DNA of 64,000 nucleotides, taken from positions 186,001 to 250,000 of the forward strand of contig NW_019173943.1 in assembly GCF_001642475.1 (NCBI RefSeq), read 5' to 3'. This document shows, piece by piece, positions 35,285-46,470 of this stretch (positions are counted from its first letter, which is position 1; each line of letters starts with the position of its first letter). Under the pieces are notes generated by a model, which did not search any database, was not told the origin of the DNA, and worked only from the letters and a program-made list of their open reading frames with translations. Position numbers and translations under genes: made by a program. The stretch comes from Fonsecaea monophora. Lineage: Eukaryota; Ascomycota; Eurotiomycetes; Chaetothyriales; Herpotrichiellaceae.

Positions 35285-35729
35285 GGGTGTTGGCTTGGTA
35301 GTTAACATGGAATTTGTGGGAAAGGAGAGATTGGTGTGCTGTTATCTCAAGGTCTATTCATCGAGACCTAAGGTGGCTTCGAAGACTCAAAGGAGATGAT
35401 GGGTTTCTGCGAGGGCGAGTGGTTGACGGAATGAAATCCAAATTGGCAAAAGAGGTTGATGTCAAGGCTGCAACTGGGAAGAGCCTTGCGCCAAGACCGG
35501 AGCGGAATAATATGAAGCCGGCATTACGATGTCTCGCAAGGCCCGTAGATTGGAGGTACATAAGTTCGGGATGTTGAGGATACCATACAATATTATGATG
35601 ATAGTCTTGAATATTATGTATAGATGCTTATTATGATTATGTACGGGGGCTCCGATACCCCCGGCGTACCAGAATCTCCCAACGCCGTGCTTTTCTCTCA
35701 TGGTATCATTCTCCATCCATCACGACTAA
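35285..35729. other. Intergenic
   Basis: LSM5 promoter and lipase 3' region. An AT-rich patch lies at about 35580-35640. No gene is seen. Confidence 0.5.
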
Positions 35730-36923
35730 TCATAACTCATCATTCGTAAATGTCGCATTGTATTTGCCTCTCGACCAGTCCCATGGATCTCCTCCAGGGA
35801 CACAGAGACCCAGTCGCCAAAAGTAGTCACGATGAGCAAAGAACAGCTGCCAGAGTTTGTAGCGTCGACCAATCTCCCACATTCCCTTGACCTCGGAGGC
35901 TGTACCGTTTTCTCTCCGAGCTGCGGATCCTACCTTCTCGATCTCGGTCGATGCACTATCGGCAATACAACCGGGGTCCTCATCACCCACGCAATGCTGA
36001 ATATCGGCACGACCAGGAGGCAGCGCGGCTTTAGAGATGTATATCTCGCCGGCATGCATTCGGTAACCCCATTCTTCCAGTGGTAACAGCGGCACTGGAT
36101 CATCCACATGTGTGACTCTGCGGTAGGTCCACTGGTCCGGGCTTGTGGTATTCAAGTTGAAACGTTTGTCGATGAACTGATTCAGAGCTAGATTTCCGAC
36201 TCGTGGCTCGCCAAAAGTCGTGACGTGAGGATTCCACCCCCTCGCTTGAAACTCCAGAGACGCCAACGCTGCGACGGCGCCCCCAAGTGAATGACCAACC
36301 AGCACAAGTTCGTAGTCAGGATTGTCCCTCAAGGCCATTTCTACGTGTGGAATGATGATGCAGCGTGTGTTCCGCCAAGAGGTCATGAAGCCCGAATGAA
36401 CAGTGCAGTTGAGACACTCTGTCGGTACCGAATTCCTCTTTTCAGGCTGCTTCAGTAGCTGTGGAAGTATAGAATGCTTTTCATTTTGCAACTGTGCCGT
36501 GGTGCAGAACGAATCATTATCTCGTTCCGAAGGGAAAGGGGCATATTCGGCGGGGTTTGTTGACAAATCTGCAATTGTGTTTGCGATCGAGTAGGTACCT
36601 CGGAATGCCACGATGACTCGTTTCGGGTAGGGGGGATGCGACAAGGCAATGTAGCCAGACGAATCGGACAGGAGAGGGCCGGTGTTCCAGGTGGTGACGA
36701 GCTCGAAGCCCTCAAAGTCGCTACATCGACTCAGGCATTTGAAGGGCTTTTGTATTCCCGTCGTCCCGACGCAGTAGGATATGTCGACAATGCGCGCGAG
36801 TTCTTCCAGGGACTCAAAGGTCTGTTGGGAAATTTCTCTGTCATTTGCTCGTAGGCGCGCTGGAAACGCTCCAGCGAACGCTATCCATGAGCATATCCAG
36901 AAAAAGGGCCGGAAGCTGAGCAT
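35730..36923 (-). CDS. Secreted class 3 lipase / feruloyl esterase-like
   Basis: A single exon of 397 residues. The N-terminus (LSFRPFFWICSWIAFAGAFP) is a signal peptide. The class 3 lipase fold is shown by VIVAFRGTYS (oxyanion side, about 103-112), the nucleophile elbow VGHSLGGAVA with Ser212, the acid residue in HVDDPVPLLP (Asp274 or 275) and His290 in YRMHAGEIYI. Several N-glycosylation sequons and paired Cys fit an extracellular enzyme. It should cleave acylglycerols or related esters. An insertion of about 45 residues with CTTAQLQNEKHSILPQ (140-175) before the catalytic region is longer than in simple family members. Confidence 0.9.
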   Translation of the reverse strand: MLSFRPFFWICSWIAFAGAFPARLRANDREISQQTFESLEELARIVDISYCVGTTGIQKPFKCLSRCSDFEGFELVTTWNTGPLLSDSSGYIALSHPPYPKRVIVAFRGTYSIANTIADLSTNPAEYAPFPSERDNDSFCTTAQLQNEKHSILPQLLKQPEKRNSVPTECLNCTVHSGFMTSWRNTRCIIIPHVEMALRDNPDYELVLVGHSLGGAVAALASLEFQARGWNPHVTTFGEPRVGNLALNQFIDKRFNLNTTSPDQWTYRRVTHVDDPVPLLPLEEWGYRMHAGEIYISKAALPPGRADIQHCVGDEDPGCIADSASTEIEKVGSAARRENGTASEVKGMWEIGRRYKLWQLFFAHRDYFWRLGLCVPGGDPWDWSRGKYNATFTNDEL

Positions 36924-37400
36924 TGGGAAGTGCGATTACTTGGAACCGAGGTCGGCGAAGTGTTCATGGCCTTACATTAGGAAAAGGAAGAGAATGTATC
37001 GATACATGAGAATCCGTCAGGTGCAGTTGTTCGGAAGAAAATCGAAGATGGAGTTGATGCTCGTATTTTGCTCACATGACCTTGACGTCACAGCCTCTAT
37101 GTTCCTGGCGGCTCCTCCCGCCGCCTCCGCTTTCTGTATGTGCGAAGCACGGGTGGGTATCATATCTGTTCGGCATGCATCTTTCAGCGCTATGGTATGA
37201 GACTGCTAGCAGAGTCTACGTGACGTAAGCCCGCTCTTTGGAATTAGCGATATTAAGGACAAGGCGATAGCTGGTGGTAGACAACACACTGGAGCAGGGG
37301 ACCAAGTGACCACTTAAGTGGCAGGGAAAGTACTGGATCACTGCAGTTGAAGCAAGGCTTTCTGATTATATTGATTTTCAAGGCGAACTAGGCCACAGGC
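36924..37400. other. Intergenic
   Basis: Lipase promoter and NUG2 3' region. No gene is seen. Confidence 0.5.
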
Positions 37401-39523
37401 TCATAGCTGAGTGCCCCCTTCTTCGTTGCCAGAACTCTCACTACCGCTCAAATCATCATCATCGTCAAATTTTGCAAAGTCATCATCAACTGGTTCTTCA
37501 CTTCTGTTCGCTTCCTCTTCCTCTTCCTCGTCATCACTGGACGAAGAGTCCTGTTCGGCACCTGACTCAAGTGAACTCTGATCAGCTGTTGCGGGTTGAT
37601 CTGCCTTCCTCTTACCAGGCATCTCGCCCAGCCGGCCTTCTCTCCCTTCAATTATTTCTGTTGACGGATCGTCATCGGTTCCGTCAGCTCCCTCTTTCTT
37701 CGGTGGTGGTGTGAACCAGGGAATCTTCCCGCGCAGGAAATCGTTCAGAACCATCTTGGCAACACCGTCTACATCAGGCTCGCCACCTTTTAACAGCCTG
37801 CCACCCTTTCTGGCTAGAATGCTGAGAAATTCTATCGGATCGTCATTGTAATCCGCAGCTTTGATTTCGTAGGTCCGCTCGATATGGCGAGTCTTCGTTC
37901 GCCGCAAAACGGCCTCAACATATTGTGCGGGATGCTCGACATTCTCCACACGCACCACTCCACGCAGTAGGATGTCTTCCTCGGAATCGCCTTGGCTAGG
38001 AGGAACAACTCCAGGACAATCAATCAAATAAATTCTCTTCATTAATGTGATGTATTGCCAAACCTTGGTCTCGCCGGGGATTGGAGCGACAGTGCAAACT
38101 CGCTTCTTTCGTAGTGTGTTGATAATTGAGGATTTGCCGGTGTTTGGATACCCAATGAAACCCACCGAGATCTGTTTTCTCGACGAATGCAGAGTGGAGA
38201 ATTGTCGCAGGAGCGTGATAAGCGAGCCTTTCCCAAAGGAATTCGTCATTGACGCGTGGAAAGCCAGGGTGGGATATTCTTTGGAAAGCAGTCTGGTCCA
38301 TTGAGCCTAAAGACTTGGGATTAGTATGGATGTGTGAGACATTACTAAGAGACGTGCCATGGACAAAGAAAGCAAACCTCAACTCAAACGAAACACGCCA
38401 TGCGCTCTGATGACATATACGCTTCCAAGACGGATGCATTTGTCGAGAACCGCCCGTGAGGGTGGCGAGCGCGGCTTGATGTACCAAAGCTGTAACAGGC
38501 TGCTTTCATTGAGGAAAAATTGCGATAACGCAGAAAGGAGCCTTGACTTAGCGATGGAGGGGACGTTGTTTTGCGTGTGTACGTAGGACTTTGGAGGATT
38601 GCTGAGCAGAAGGAGAGGTAATCTTACCGCTATGCTTGTCGGCACCAGATCGCACTTGTTGAGTACGAAGACCAAGTGCTTGTGAGGTGCCTCTTCTCGG
38701 ATATACTTTTCCACACTCCGACATCTTGTGCCCTCAGGATCTCGGGCGTCTAACACGTGAATAACGACATCGGACGAGTCAATGACCTTGTACAACTCGT
38801 TCCAGATCCTTTTGCTTTGGCCTTTCGAGAAGATGGGTTCGCGGGCACTGGTTAGCTCGCCGTCTTCTTGTCCTTGCATTTGTTCTGCAGTTTGTCCGCT
38901 CAGCAGTTTGTTCTCTTCCAGCCTCTCGAGGTAGTTGTCGTGCATTTTCACCGACTCGTCAGCCAGGTCCGCCACAGAGCTTGCACTTAGTTTGACACGC
39001 TTCCGCTGCGACTTGGGACCGAAGGTGTCGGCGAACGGAGTAGACTCCACCGCAATCTTTGCCTGGTGTTGTTTGATCCCATTCTTGGTATTCTCCGCAT
39101 CCCGAATCAAACTCATCGGTAGCTTGTTCGTCTTCAGAAGGACTTGGTAGGGATCCGCTGCCCGCTCTGCCACAGCTTGTCTGAAAGATTCGAGTGCATC
39201 CTGGGATATGACTCTCGTGTTTCCAAACCACTTGCGATTCGGTTCGACTCTGGCCTTGGGGACCTCGCGGGACTGGTAAGAGGCGGCCTTCGTGATCTTG
39301 CCGTCGGCATTCCGCTGCGCCTTGCCATCTTTCAGCATGTTCAGGGTCTTGAGCTTCTTGGCATTGCTGAGGATTTCTTGTTAGCGTTGATCGGCCTGGT
39401 ATTGCTCGGTTGCATCTGCACGCACCGATAGAAGTTCTCGCCCTTGACCTTGACGTTTGCCATCCCGTCTGTCGACTGGCCCTGCCGCTCACGGCGGGCG
39501 GCTTCTTTCTTTCGAGCACCCAT
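37401..39523 (-). CDS. NOG2: Nucleolar GTP-binding protein 2 (NUG2/NOG2)
   Basis: Exons 39523-39426, 39366-38628 and 38306-37401 encode 580 residues. The N-terminal part is basic (MGARKKEAARRERQGQS) with the NOG2-type region ending in EPIFSKGQSKRIWNELYKVI. The GTPase is circularly permuted, as in the YlqF/MMR1 group: G4 NKCD at 269-272 comes before G1 GYPNTGKSS at 331-339 and G3 DCPG at 375-378. An acidic Asp/Glu/Ser-rich tail ends the protein. It is a 60S pre-ribosome assembly factor released before export. The second intron is 321 bases, far longer than the others in the window, and its first 83 codons stay open. Confidence 0.94.
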
Positions 39524-40142
39524 TTTTGTGTGAAGGGGCTCGTACGACGGCAAGATGGGCAAAAAGGAAGGGAGGTTTATTTACTAAATTAAGAACTATC
39601 TACAATATAGTCTGGGGGAGAAAAGTTGAAATTTTCGGTTGAACTTCGGGGGAGCGACAACGGCCCTTGCGGCTTGGCAGAGAATTACCCAAGCTTTGAA
39701 ACTATATGTAGACCATTCCTCAATTGTGTTGCTCGCCAGCCTCCTTCTTACGACTCACTCCCCTTTGCCCAGATGTTGCCTTCTGTATGATATCCACCAG
39801 CATACAGAGATGGCCACTGGCTCTTTTCGAAAGAGACCTTCGAAAACAGCACCCGAATTACAGATATGGCTCGCTCCCGGTGGTAATATCAACTACTGGT
39901 GATGCTCAGTAGCTCCGCTAGCAACACATCGTTACCCTGCGGTAACTCGATCACGCAAGAGTATACACCTTCAGGGCCTTACATACCAATACCTTCCTCC
40001 CCTGAAAGATGTCCTTCTCCAAACCATCTTTCTTGACGCGAATCTTTGCATTGCTCATTTCCTAGATCCGCCCTCCAGTTTCCCTGGGGTCAGGATGCCA
40101 CGAACTCATAGTCCTTCAATCCAGGCGTTCGGGCCTGTGTGG
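39524..40142. other. Intergenic
   Basis: NUG2 promoter and 3' region of the hypothetical gene at 40143. No gene is seen. Confidence 0.5.
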
Positions 40143-41015
40143 CTACACATGTGGGCCTGGGCTCTCCTTTCGGGGGCCAGTGTTTTGTTGTGTAGTAGTG
40201 AAGACATTGGTTGGGGTTCTTGACAACACTGGGTTCTGCGACGCCGGTGACTGTTCCGGCATAGATGGTGCTTCTGGAACCGCTGGAACCCTCGAGATCT
40301 GTGGTCGAGGGAAGATGTGATTTGAGTAGATTGCTTGCGAAGTAGTGTTGCTTATTTGTGAAAGGGGATAGCTTGCTTCTTGTGAGATGGAATAAGTTGC
40401 TTGTGGAGTACCCTCAACTGGTGGTCGGGAGATGAGATCGGCTGAATTGGCAGTGGCAATTGCTGGCCGAAGGACTTCGCCTCTCCACACTCTCACGATG
40501 AATTTGTCCTCCACGTAGAAGGCAGAACCTATAGCAGTGCCCCCTTCAACAAAGCAAGTACCAAGTTCGGCACGCCGTGGTGCATCACCTAGTTTGATGT
40601 GGTAGTCTTGGACCGGAAAGTCGACCTTGAATTGCTTGAGGCATCTCTCGATAAAAGCTTTCTTGTCGGGGAGTACCGCTTTGCCCTCTAACGCTGCATA
40701 GACAAGAGTAGTCTTATACGTTGAAAAGTCTTGTTTATGTGCCTGATATAGCGTTGAGAATTCCATCATCTTCGAAATTAGGTTGCGATCACCAGCGTCT
40801 AGCTCCTTATATTCGGGACCAGGATGCGGTGGAATGTGTGCTGCAATTGTTGCGACAGGAGACATCAGACACACCACAAAGCAGGAATTTAAGTCTTCGG
40901 TAAGGAGGTATCGATTCAAGGTTGTAAAGTACAGATATTTGACTTCATTCATGCCAAACCTCGAGGCTAGACGTGACGCTGCGACCTTGTTGTAGGTGGG
41001 AACCCCTTCCGCCAT
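40143..41015 (-). CDS. Hypothetical protein, possible CheD-like core
   Basis: The open frame from ATG 41015 gives 290 residues; it is open upstream without an ATG, so an upstream exon is possible. Residues 40-150 contain LNSCFVVCLMSPVATIAAHI and later GTCFVEGGTAIGSAFYVED. The spacing of Cys and His in the first motif recalls the CheD glutamine-deamidase core, in which a Cys and a His lie about 16 residues apart, but this is a weak resemblance seen by eye. The C-terminal 110 residues are Ser/Thr/Pro/Gln-rich and probably disordered. No signal peptide or membrane helix is seen. Confidence 0.6.
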   Translation of the reverse strand: MAEGVPTYNKVAASRLASRFGMNEVKYLYFTTLNRYLLTEDLNSCFVVCLMSPVATIAAHIPPHPGPEYKELDAGDRNLISKMMEFSTLYQAHKQDFSTYKTTLVYAALEGKAVLPDKKAFIERCLKQFKVDFPVQDYHIKLGDAPRRAELGTCFVEGGTAIGSAFYVEDKFIVRVWRGEVLRPAIATANSADLISRPPVEGTPQATYSISQEASYPLSQISNTTSQAIYSNHIFPRPQISRVPAVPEAPSMPEQSPASQNPVLSRTPTNVFTTTQQNTGPRKESPGPHV

Positions 41016-41477
41016 TGTCTTGGTTGAGCCTCTTCTCCCTTGGGATCGAATGGAAGAGTGGACAGTACCCGCAGCTTCTGTCTGTCGCGGATTGTTCTCC
41101 ACCTTTGCTACAGAGCATAAGTATAAGTGATAGCGAGGTTAAGAGACAGCTTTTTTGCCGATTGGGCTTCGATTGAATCATGGCGGGCAGGGTTTGTACG
41201 TCGAAGGTTGCTCGCTGAGGCGTGTGCCAAGAGTTGTCCATGCAGTGGCAGCCCGATGTACGAGCCAGTAGAGCAGTAGACCCCTATAGATTGGCTGATG
41301 AGGCATCGAATTAGATTCCTTGAAATCACTGGGCACGGCGGGTGTCAGACCAATCGACGACCTGGGACGCAAGTTGAGTAACAGTCCTCAGAAGCTATCC
41401 TGCAAATATTTCGACCTCTTTGCCCTTGACATTAACTCTGGTCATGAGGTGGAGAGGATTTATCCGTGACTCCTTGG
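41016..41477. other. Intergenic
   Basis: Upstream part of the hypothetical gene, possibly with a missed first exon, and the 3' end of the ankyrin gene. Confidence 0.45.
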
Positions 41478-42317
41478 TCATAAAGGTGACAATATTCGCT
41501 CGTTGGCAGAATTATTAATCTCATGACCCAAATTCTCGAGTTGCGGAAGTTGCCCTAAGGTATCTGGGATATTCATATTCGCGCCATACTTGAGCAGTAG
41601 CTGGACGAGTCGCACATTCTTTGCCTTTACGGCTTCATGTATGGGCGTTGCTAGTCCAAGACATTCGCGCTGAGCGAAGGAACGCGGGTGGCTTTCAAAC
41701 ATCCGGGCATTGATCGGAGTTCCCTTGTTCAGGAATAAAGTAACGATGTCATCCGAGCGGCCATTTATCACCGCATAGTGTAGAGGTTGTCCACGGTCGG
41801 CGGAAGCGCCGAGCTTGAATAGGAGCTCAATGACTTCTTTCGAGGCTGACGCGGCTGCCACGGAGAGAGCCGTGATATCGAAGTAGCAGGTGGCGTTAGG
41901 GTCTGCCCCATGCTCGACGAGCCACTGAACGAGTTCCGGATCAGATAACGCAAGACTAAAGGATTGTTAATAGTGAGGGACCAGGAGAAAGAACGAGCGA
42001 GGGTACCATAGGGGTCCCGGACAGTCTGAGCGTAGTTGCTGATTAAGATCGCAGCCATGCTGTAACAAGATCTCGATCATATAGCGACTGCTATTTTCAA
42101 CCGCCGTGACGAGGTTATGCTGAGTAGGCTTAACGAGAGTGAGGAGACTGTCCACGATCAGCACCTCGTCATTCTGAACTGCCGTGTCGAAGGCCGTCCA
42201 TAGATCTATGGTCGCAAGGTCATCCAGGGGGAACGCTAAATCATTGATCAGCCTTCCGACCTCACCCAGATCTCCCGCAGCAGAGGCACGTGTGAAGGGA
42301 CCTTTGCCGGCCGACAT
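41478..42317 (-). CDS. Ankyrin-repeat protein
   Basis: Exons 42317-42007 and 41955-41478 encode 262 residues; the 51-base intron has donor GTACCC and acceptor TTTAG. Ankyrin repeats run through most of the protein: NLVTAVENSSRYMIEILLQH, DPELVQWLVEHGADPN, ASKEVIELLFKLGASAD, GQPLHYAVINGRSDDIVTLF and TPIHEAVKAKNVRLVQLLLK. Such small ankyrin proteins are common in filamentous fungi and act in protein binding; no catalytic domain accompanies the repeats. The partner is unknown. Confidence 0.85.
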
Positions 42318-42832
42318 GGTGGATGTTGAGGTGATGCTTGGGAAGAAGAGTTCGATTCACAGTCGTGTCGTTCTCCCAAGGTTTCCGCACTCGTCACGTG
42401 ACACCAGACTTGGTTGGCTGGGCGACGAAATCCCGCACTTGGACTCCACGAAGCCAGCAACGACGAAGTAGAATAAACCCTCTCCTGAAAATTTCCGACC
42501 TTCTAATAGACATCTCACCTCCTCAATCCTGCTGCTCGCTGGCTTCCCTCTCACGACGACAAGGGCTTCGAAAAAGTCTGATAACGATGGTCAGGCCTTG
42601 TGTAAGTGATACATGTTGTCTGAAACAGCCACGCCTACTCACTTGGGTCTCGAATTCTGTAAGTGATGGCATTTGGACCGCGTGGCTGACCAACGTAGAG
42701 CAGTATCAAGATTAACGTACGACTCCTCACACGTGCCCTGAACTCATTTCACTATTATTACTACTCCCTACTTATTTCCTTGTGCCTCTCGAGACCTTCC
42801 CTGAGCATCCAGACGAGCCACAAGCCACCCCG
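42318..42832. other. Intergenic
   Basis: Ankyrin gene promoter and peptidase 3' region. No gene is seen. Confidence 0.5.
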
Positions 42833-44390
42833 TCAAGAATAGACTACCGTTCCAGGTGCGGGCAGAGCGCCCGTCAACAAATACTCCATGATGATGTCCA
42901 TGGCCTCTCCGCCCCCGTCGACGAGAAAACTCCCGTGGCCCTCACCGTGCCTGGTCAGCAGCACACTCCCACCAATCTGCCGCTGGACATTCACCGCGCC
43001 GGAGTATGGGGTCTCGGGGTCCCACAGTGCATTGACCAGCAGCACCGGTGCCGAGGTATTGGCGATGTCCAAGGGTTTTGGCGGATTCGACACGTCGGTG
43101 GGCCATCGTGGACAGTAAAGCATCCAAAGATCCCAGGCTGTGGCGCCGACATAGTCTCCCCCCTCCGGAGCGCCGGTCAATTCTCGCTCGGCGATCAGCC
43201 GGTTGGAAAAGTCGACGTAGGTCTCGTTGGTGGACCAGTCGTTGCATCCGATCATGAAAGACCAGGCTGAGGACGTTTCTTCGGTGACAATGGGGGCTGC
43301 TAGGACGGAATAGTTGCCTTGGGCCATTTCGGCAATGGCCTGAGCTAAGCTGGGGAAGCTGCGGGTGAAGTCGAGCTGACCGCTCAAGAAGCTCAATAGA
43401 TCCTGGCGAGTGACGTTTGGGTAGCAATTCCCACTCTGGACACATTCAGTCAGGGTGGCGGGGGTCTGGTCCAACTGCTTCGCCAGGTTGAGGAAAAGTG
43501 TCTTCACGTCCTGGCCGTACAGCACCGATGACTTGTTTGTGCTGGCCCAATCATAAAAGAAATCCGCCGCGAGTCCGAAGCTAATGGCGCTGTCAACAAT
43601 GAGGTTCTCAGGCTGGCTCGTGTGATCCAGCACGCTGTCGAGCGCCAACGTTCTGATGTTGTTGGGGTAGAGCTGTGCGTATTGCTGGCCACGTTGGGAG
43701 CCTTTGACACGTTAGACATGAGTTCGACCGAGCCGGTGAGTAAAACTACTTACCCCACGACAGACCATAGTAATTGATCCCGCCCTCGCCCAATGCCGAG
43801 CGGAGAGTCTCGAGGTCCCTCGCCGACGTCAACGTGTCGAATGTCGGCCATATCTCCGCCCCGGTCCGATTTTTACAATCACTGCCAAAATTCTCAAAAA
43901 ACTCCAGGGTCTGCTGCCATTGTTGCTCGGTCTTGGGATAGCTCAGGGTCGAGGCAAATTGATTCCAGAGCTGCGGGTCGCACTTCATCGGGTAGTTCAC
44001 GCCGACGCCGCGAGAGTCCAAGGCCACGACGTCGAACCGCTCTTGGATCCTTTGCCATCCGACTTGATTGTCGTAGCTGATGAGGTGTGCGGCGGTGGGG
44101 TAGCCTGGGCCGCCTTCCTGGAAGACTAGGGTTCCAAGACGAGCGGATGAGTTTTTCGCGGGGATTTTGACGACGTTGAGGGTGACGGTCTGCTCGTTGG
44201 CCCGGCTGTAGTGTAAGGGCGCTGACAGTTCTGCACATTGGAAATTTTGTGGGAACGGAGACGGGCAAGGTGTCCAGTTGAGAGAGGAATTGGTAGACGG
44301 AGTAGTTTGGGTCGGTGCCGGGATTGCAAGTGCTGTGCCTCTGAGGAGGGTTGCTATGAGGGGCACGAACAGATAAGCCGGATAGATCAT
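42833..44390 (-). CDS. Secreted alpha/beta-hydrolase peptidase (tripeptidyl aminopeptidase-like, S33)
   Basis: Exons 44390-43754 and 43701-42833 (52-base intron, GTAAGT..AAG) encode 501 residues. A signal peptide (MIYPAYLFVPLIATLLRGTA) is followed by WTPCPSPFPQNFQCAELSAP, the usual start of the family. The oxyanion segment EGGPGYP, the DSRGVG motif and the nucleophile elbow YGLSWGSQRG (Ser211, split by the intron just after it) are present. The C-terminal domain gives the acid in NALWDPETPY and His in RHGEGHGSF. It should release short peptides from protein N-termini outside the cell. Many N-glycosylation sequons support secretion. Confidence 0.92.
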
Positions 44391-45181
44391 GGTGAAGCCT
44401 AATAGTTGATAGAAACAGAGTCAGAGAAGTATAGAATGCTTTGATGACGGTAGTTGTAGACCGGGCAAAGACTCATTACTTATAGCCCACGACAATGTCT
44501 ACAACAAGACCGACTTTGCTGCAAATGTGGCCGAACATCTTCTCAAAGCTGCCCAAAAACAAGAAATCATGTCTCTTGAAGCCTCCTGATGTCATTCCCA
44601 CCCGTGTCTAATGCGAGGATTCGGAATGTCTGCAGGAAATGCACCACCGGGGATGCCGCTGAAGTTGGACAGCATTCCCGCCCTCACCAATCAGTGGGAG
44701 AGCAGAGTATAGTAGCGCGCAGGATTGCCTCTTCAGAGATATTTCAGGCCGCGCCTTGCTGCATGGCCTGTTATATTGCCACTTGTCGGACCCAGGGGAA
44801 AGTTGGAACAAGAGTAATAGAGCCTCATTTCCCAAAGAGGAAAGACATGGCGCTTCGGCCAATCAGAGCGGGTTGGGTCCAGCCCCTAGCAACGGCAGTG
44901 GCCCGCCTAACGCCCGGGCCTGGGTAAAGTGGATTCAGATGGATGGATGCAATGGTGGTGAGTGAGGTGGAAGGTGACGCCAGGCCAATGAATGCGAGGT
45001 CGGCGTAGAGAGGTGCGATTGGGGCCAAATTGACATTGACACGGGATGCAGCGAGCAAGGCGCCAGCGTATAAAGGTATCGCCCGAAGCCGGTTATAGCT
45101 TTGATGCACTTTGTTTTCTATCTACCTATCTATCTCAACCTGTATCGTGTCTGCATCCCGTCGACCTCCATAACAGCAAGC
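44391..45181. promoter_or_regulatory. Divergent promoter region with TATA box
   Basis: It lies between the peptidase (minus) and the GPI-type protein (plus). TATAAAG at 45069-45075, about 110 bases before the ATG at 45182, is a good TATA box for the latter. Nothing else is recognised. Confidence 0.5.
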
Positions 45182-45745
45182 ATGAAGACATATGCTGCAG
45201 CCCTTGCCTTTGCGACTCTTGCACTATCGCAAAGGGTAAGTTCCTTCCCCATCCTCTCTCCATCCTCGATGATCGCATCTCACTCTTACCAGACAGATCT
45301 CCACGGCTGCGTCGGCGTATGGTTCGTTGACACCGGATTCGAAGACGGCGCCTGTTGCGTCGGAGGCACCCTCTCTGCGCCTTACCTCTCCACCTGTCCT
45401 GGCTGGCCTGTTTGTTCCGGGCCCGCGACAACCACGACCACATCGCAGCCATTGAGCTGTGCCACCGTCATCGCCAGCGACGACAATTACTCGAGCAACC
45501 TTGCTGCCGCAACGAGCAGCCTCGCTGCGAGCGGGACACATTTTCAGACAACCTTGACTGCTGGTGGAACGGCTACAGGAGGACCCGCTTCGACGGCGTC
45601 CTCGGGATCTGCCTCGTCGGACAGTGTGACTGGGACGACGGGCGTGGCTTCGGCGTCGCCGACAGGAAATAGCGGGCCGACAAAGTCGATGGCTGGTGCT
45701 GGAGTGGTCGGTGGAGCTATTGGGGTGCTTGCTCTATTGTTGTAG
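45182..45745 (+). CDS. Small cysteine-containing, Ser/Thr-rich GPI-type surface protein
   Basis: Exons 45182-45235 and 45293-45745 encode 168 residues. Exon 1 is just the signal peptide (MKTYAAALAFATLALSQR). The 57-base intron is in frame and stop-free. The mature part begins with a short Cys-containing module (CVGVWFVDTG, ACCVGG, STCPGWPVC), continues with a Thr/Ser/Ala/Gly-rich stalk, and ends in a hydrophobic tail (VVGGAIGVLALLL) after small residues, as in GPI-anchored wall proteins. Function is unknown; such proteins are common at the cell surface of filamentous fungi. Confidence 0.75.
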   Translation: MKTYAAALAFATLALSQRVSSFPILSPSSMIASHSYQTDLHGCVGVWFVDTGFEDGACCVGGTLSAPYLSTCPGWPVCSGPATTTTTSQPLSCATVIASDDNYSSNLAAATSSLAASGTHFQTTLTAGGTATGGPASTASSGSASSDSVTGTTGVASASPTGNSGPTKSMAGAGVVGGAIGVLALLL

Positions 45746-46470
45746 TCCAGGAGATGCAGAGTCGAGTGGAGCTGATTCCGCAGGATGCTCGTTTCTGGTC
45801 AATACATGTAACATCCATCTCGTTCTTCTTGCGGCACTGGGCCGGTGGATGCTATTAGTTCTCGAGTAAATGTTCTGCGGGACTTGAAGTCCCAAGCAGG
45901 AGACGGGGTAATTCTGATGTCTTCGGTGCGCTAGTATGCGAGCATTTCACGGCCCCCAGTGACCCCTGGCCAGGTGCCAGGGCATAGTGACTCCACCACG
46001 GCACAGGATATCCTGCCGAAATGAAGATCGCAGGAATTAGGTACTTTTGCTTGGCTTCCGGGGCGGTCTGTTCCGTTGACGATCCTGATCATACTCGTCC
46101 TGGACATGCAGATTATCGGGAAGTTGTGACGGCTCTGCCAATGGTCACGTATTTCACATTCAAAGTGTCAGATGAGTTGTTGTGGTAGGTCGAAAATGTG
46201 AGCTGCCAGGTGCAAGTGCAGGGCATTAATGACGTAGTTGGAGGCCTTGAGTAACTTAATCGTTCCTGCCCAGGCTTTGTGACCGAAACCAGGCACCTGA
46301 GTCTCTGAACATAAAGGACAACGAGATCTTGTTCTAATCACAATAAAAGACCTCGGTCTTCGGGAATGATCAATTTATAGTTGGATACTCCGTTTGAATT
46401 CAAAGGAATGTCTAAATAGATTTGACCACCCCTGATACCGAAGCCCCACTAAAGAAGCTCTGGATCTATT
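45746..46470. other. Intergenic
   Basis: Upstream region of the regulator at 46471. Nothing is recognised. Confidence 0.5.

Noticed and set aside
42580..42720. Possible micro-exon gene beginning ATGGTCAGGCCTTGT
   Set aside because: The GT..AG pairs would make a 27-base intron, too short for a fungal intron, and the product resembles nothing.
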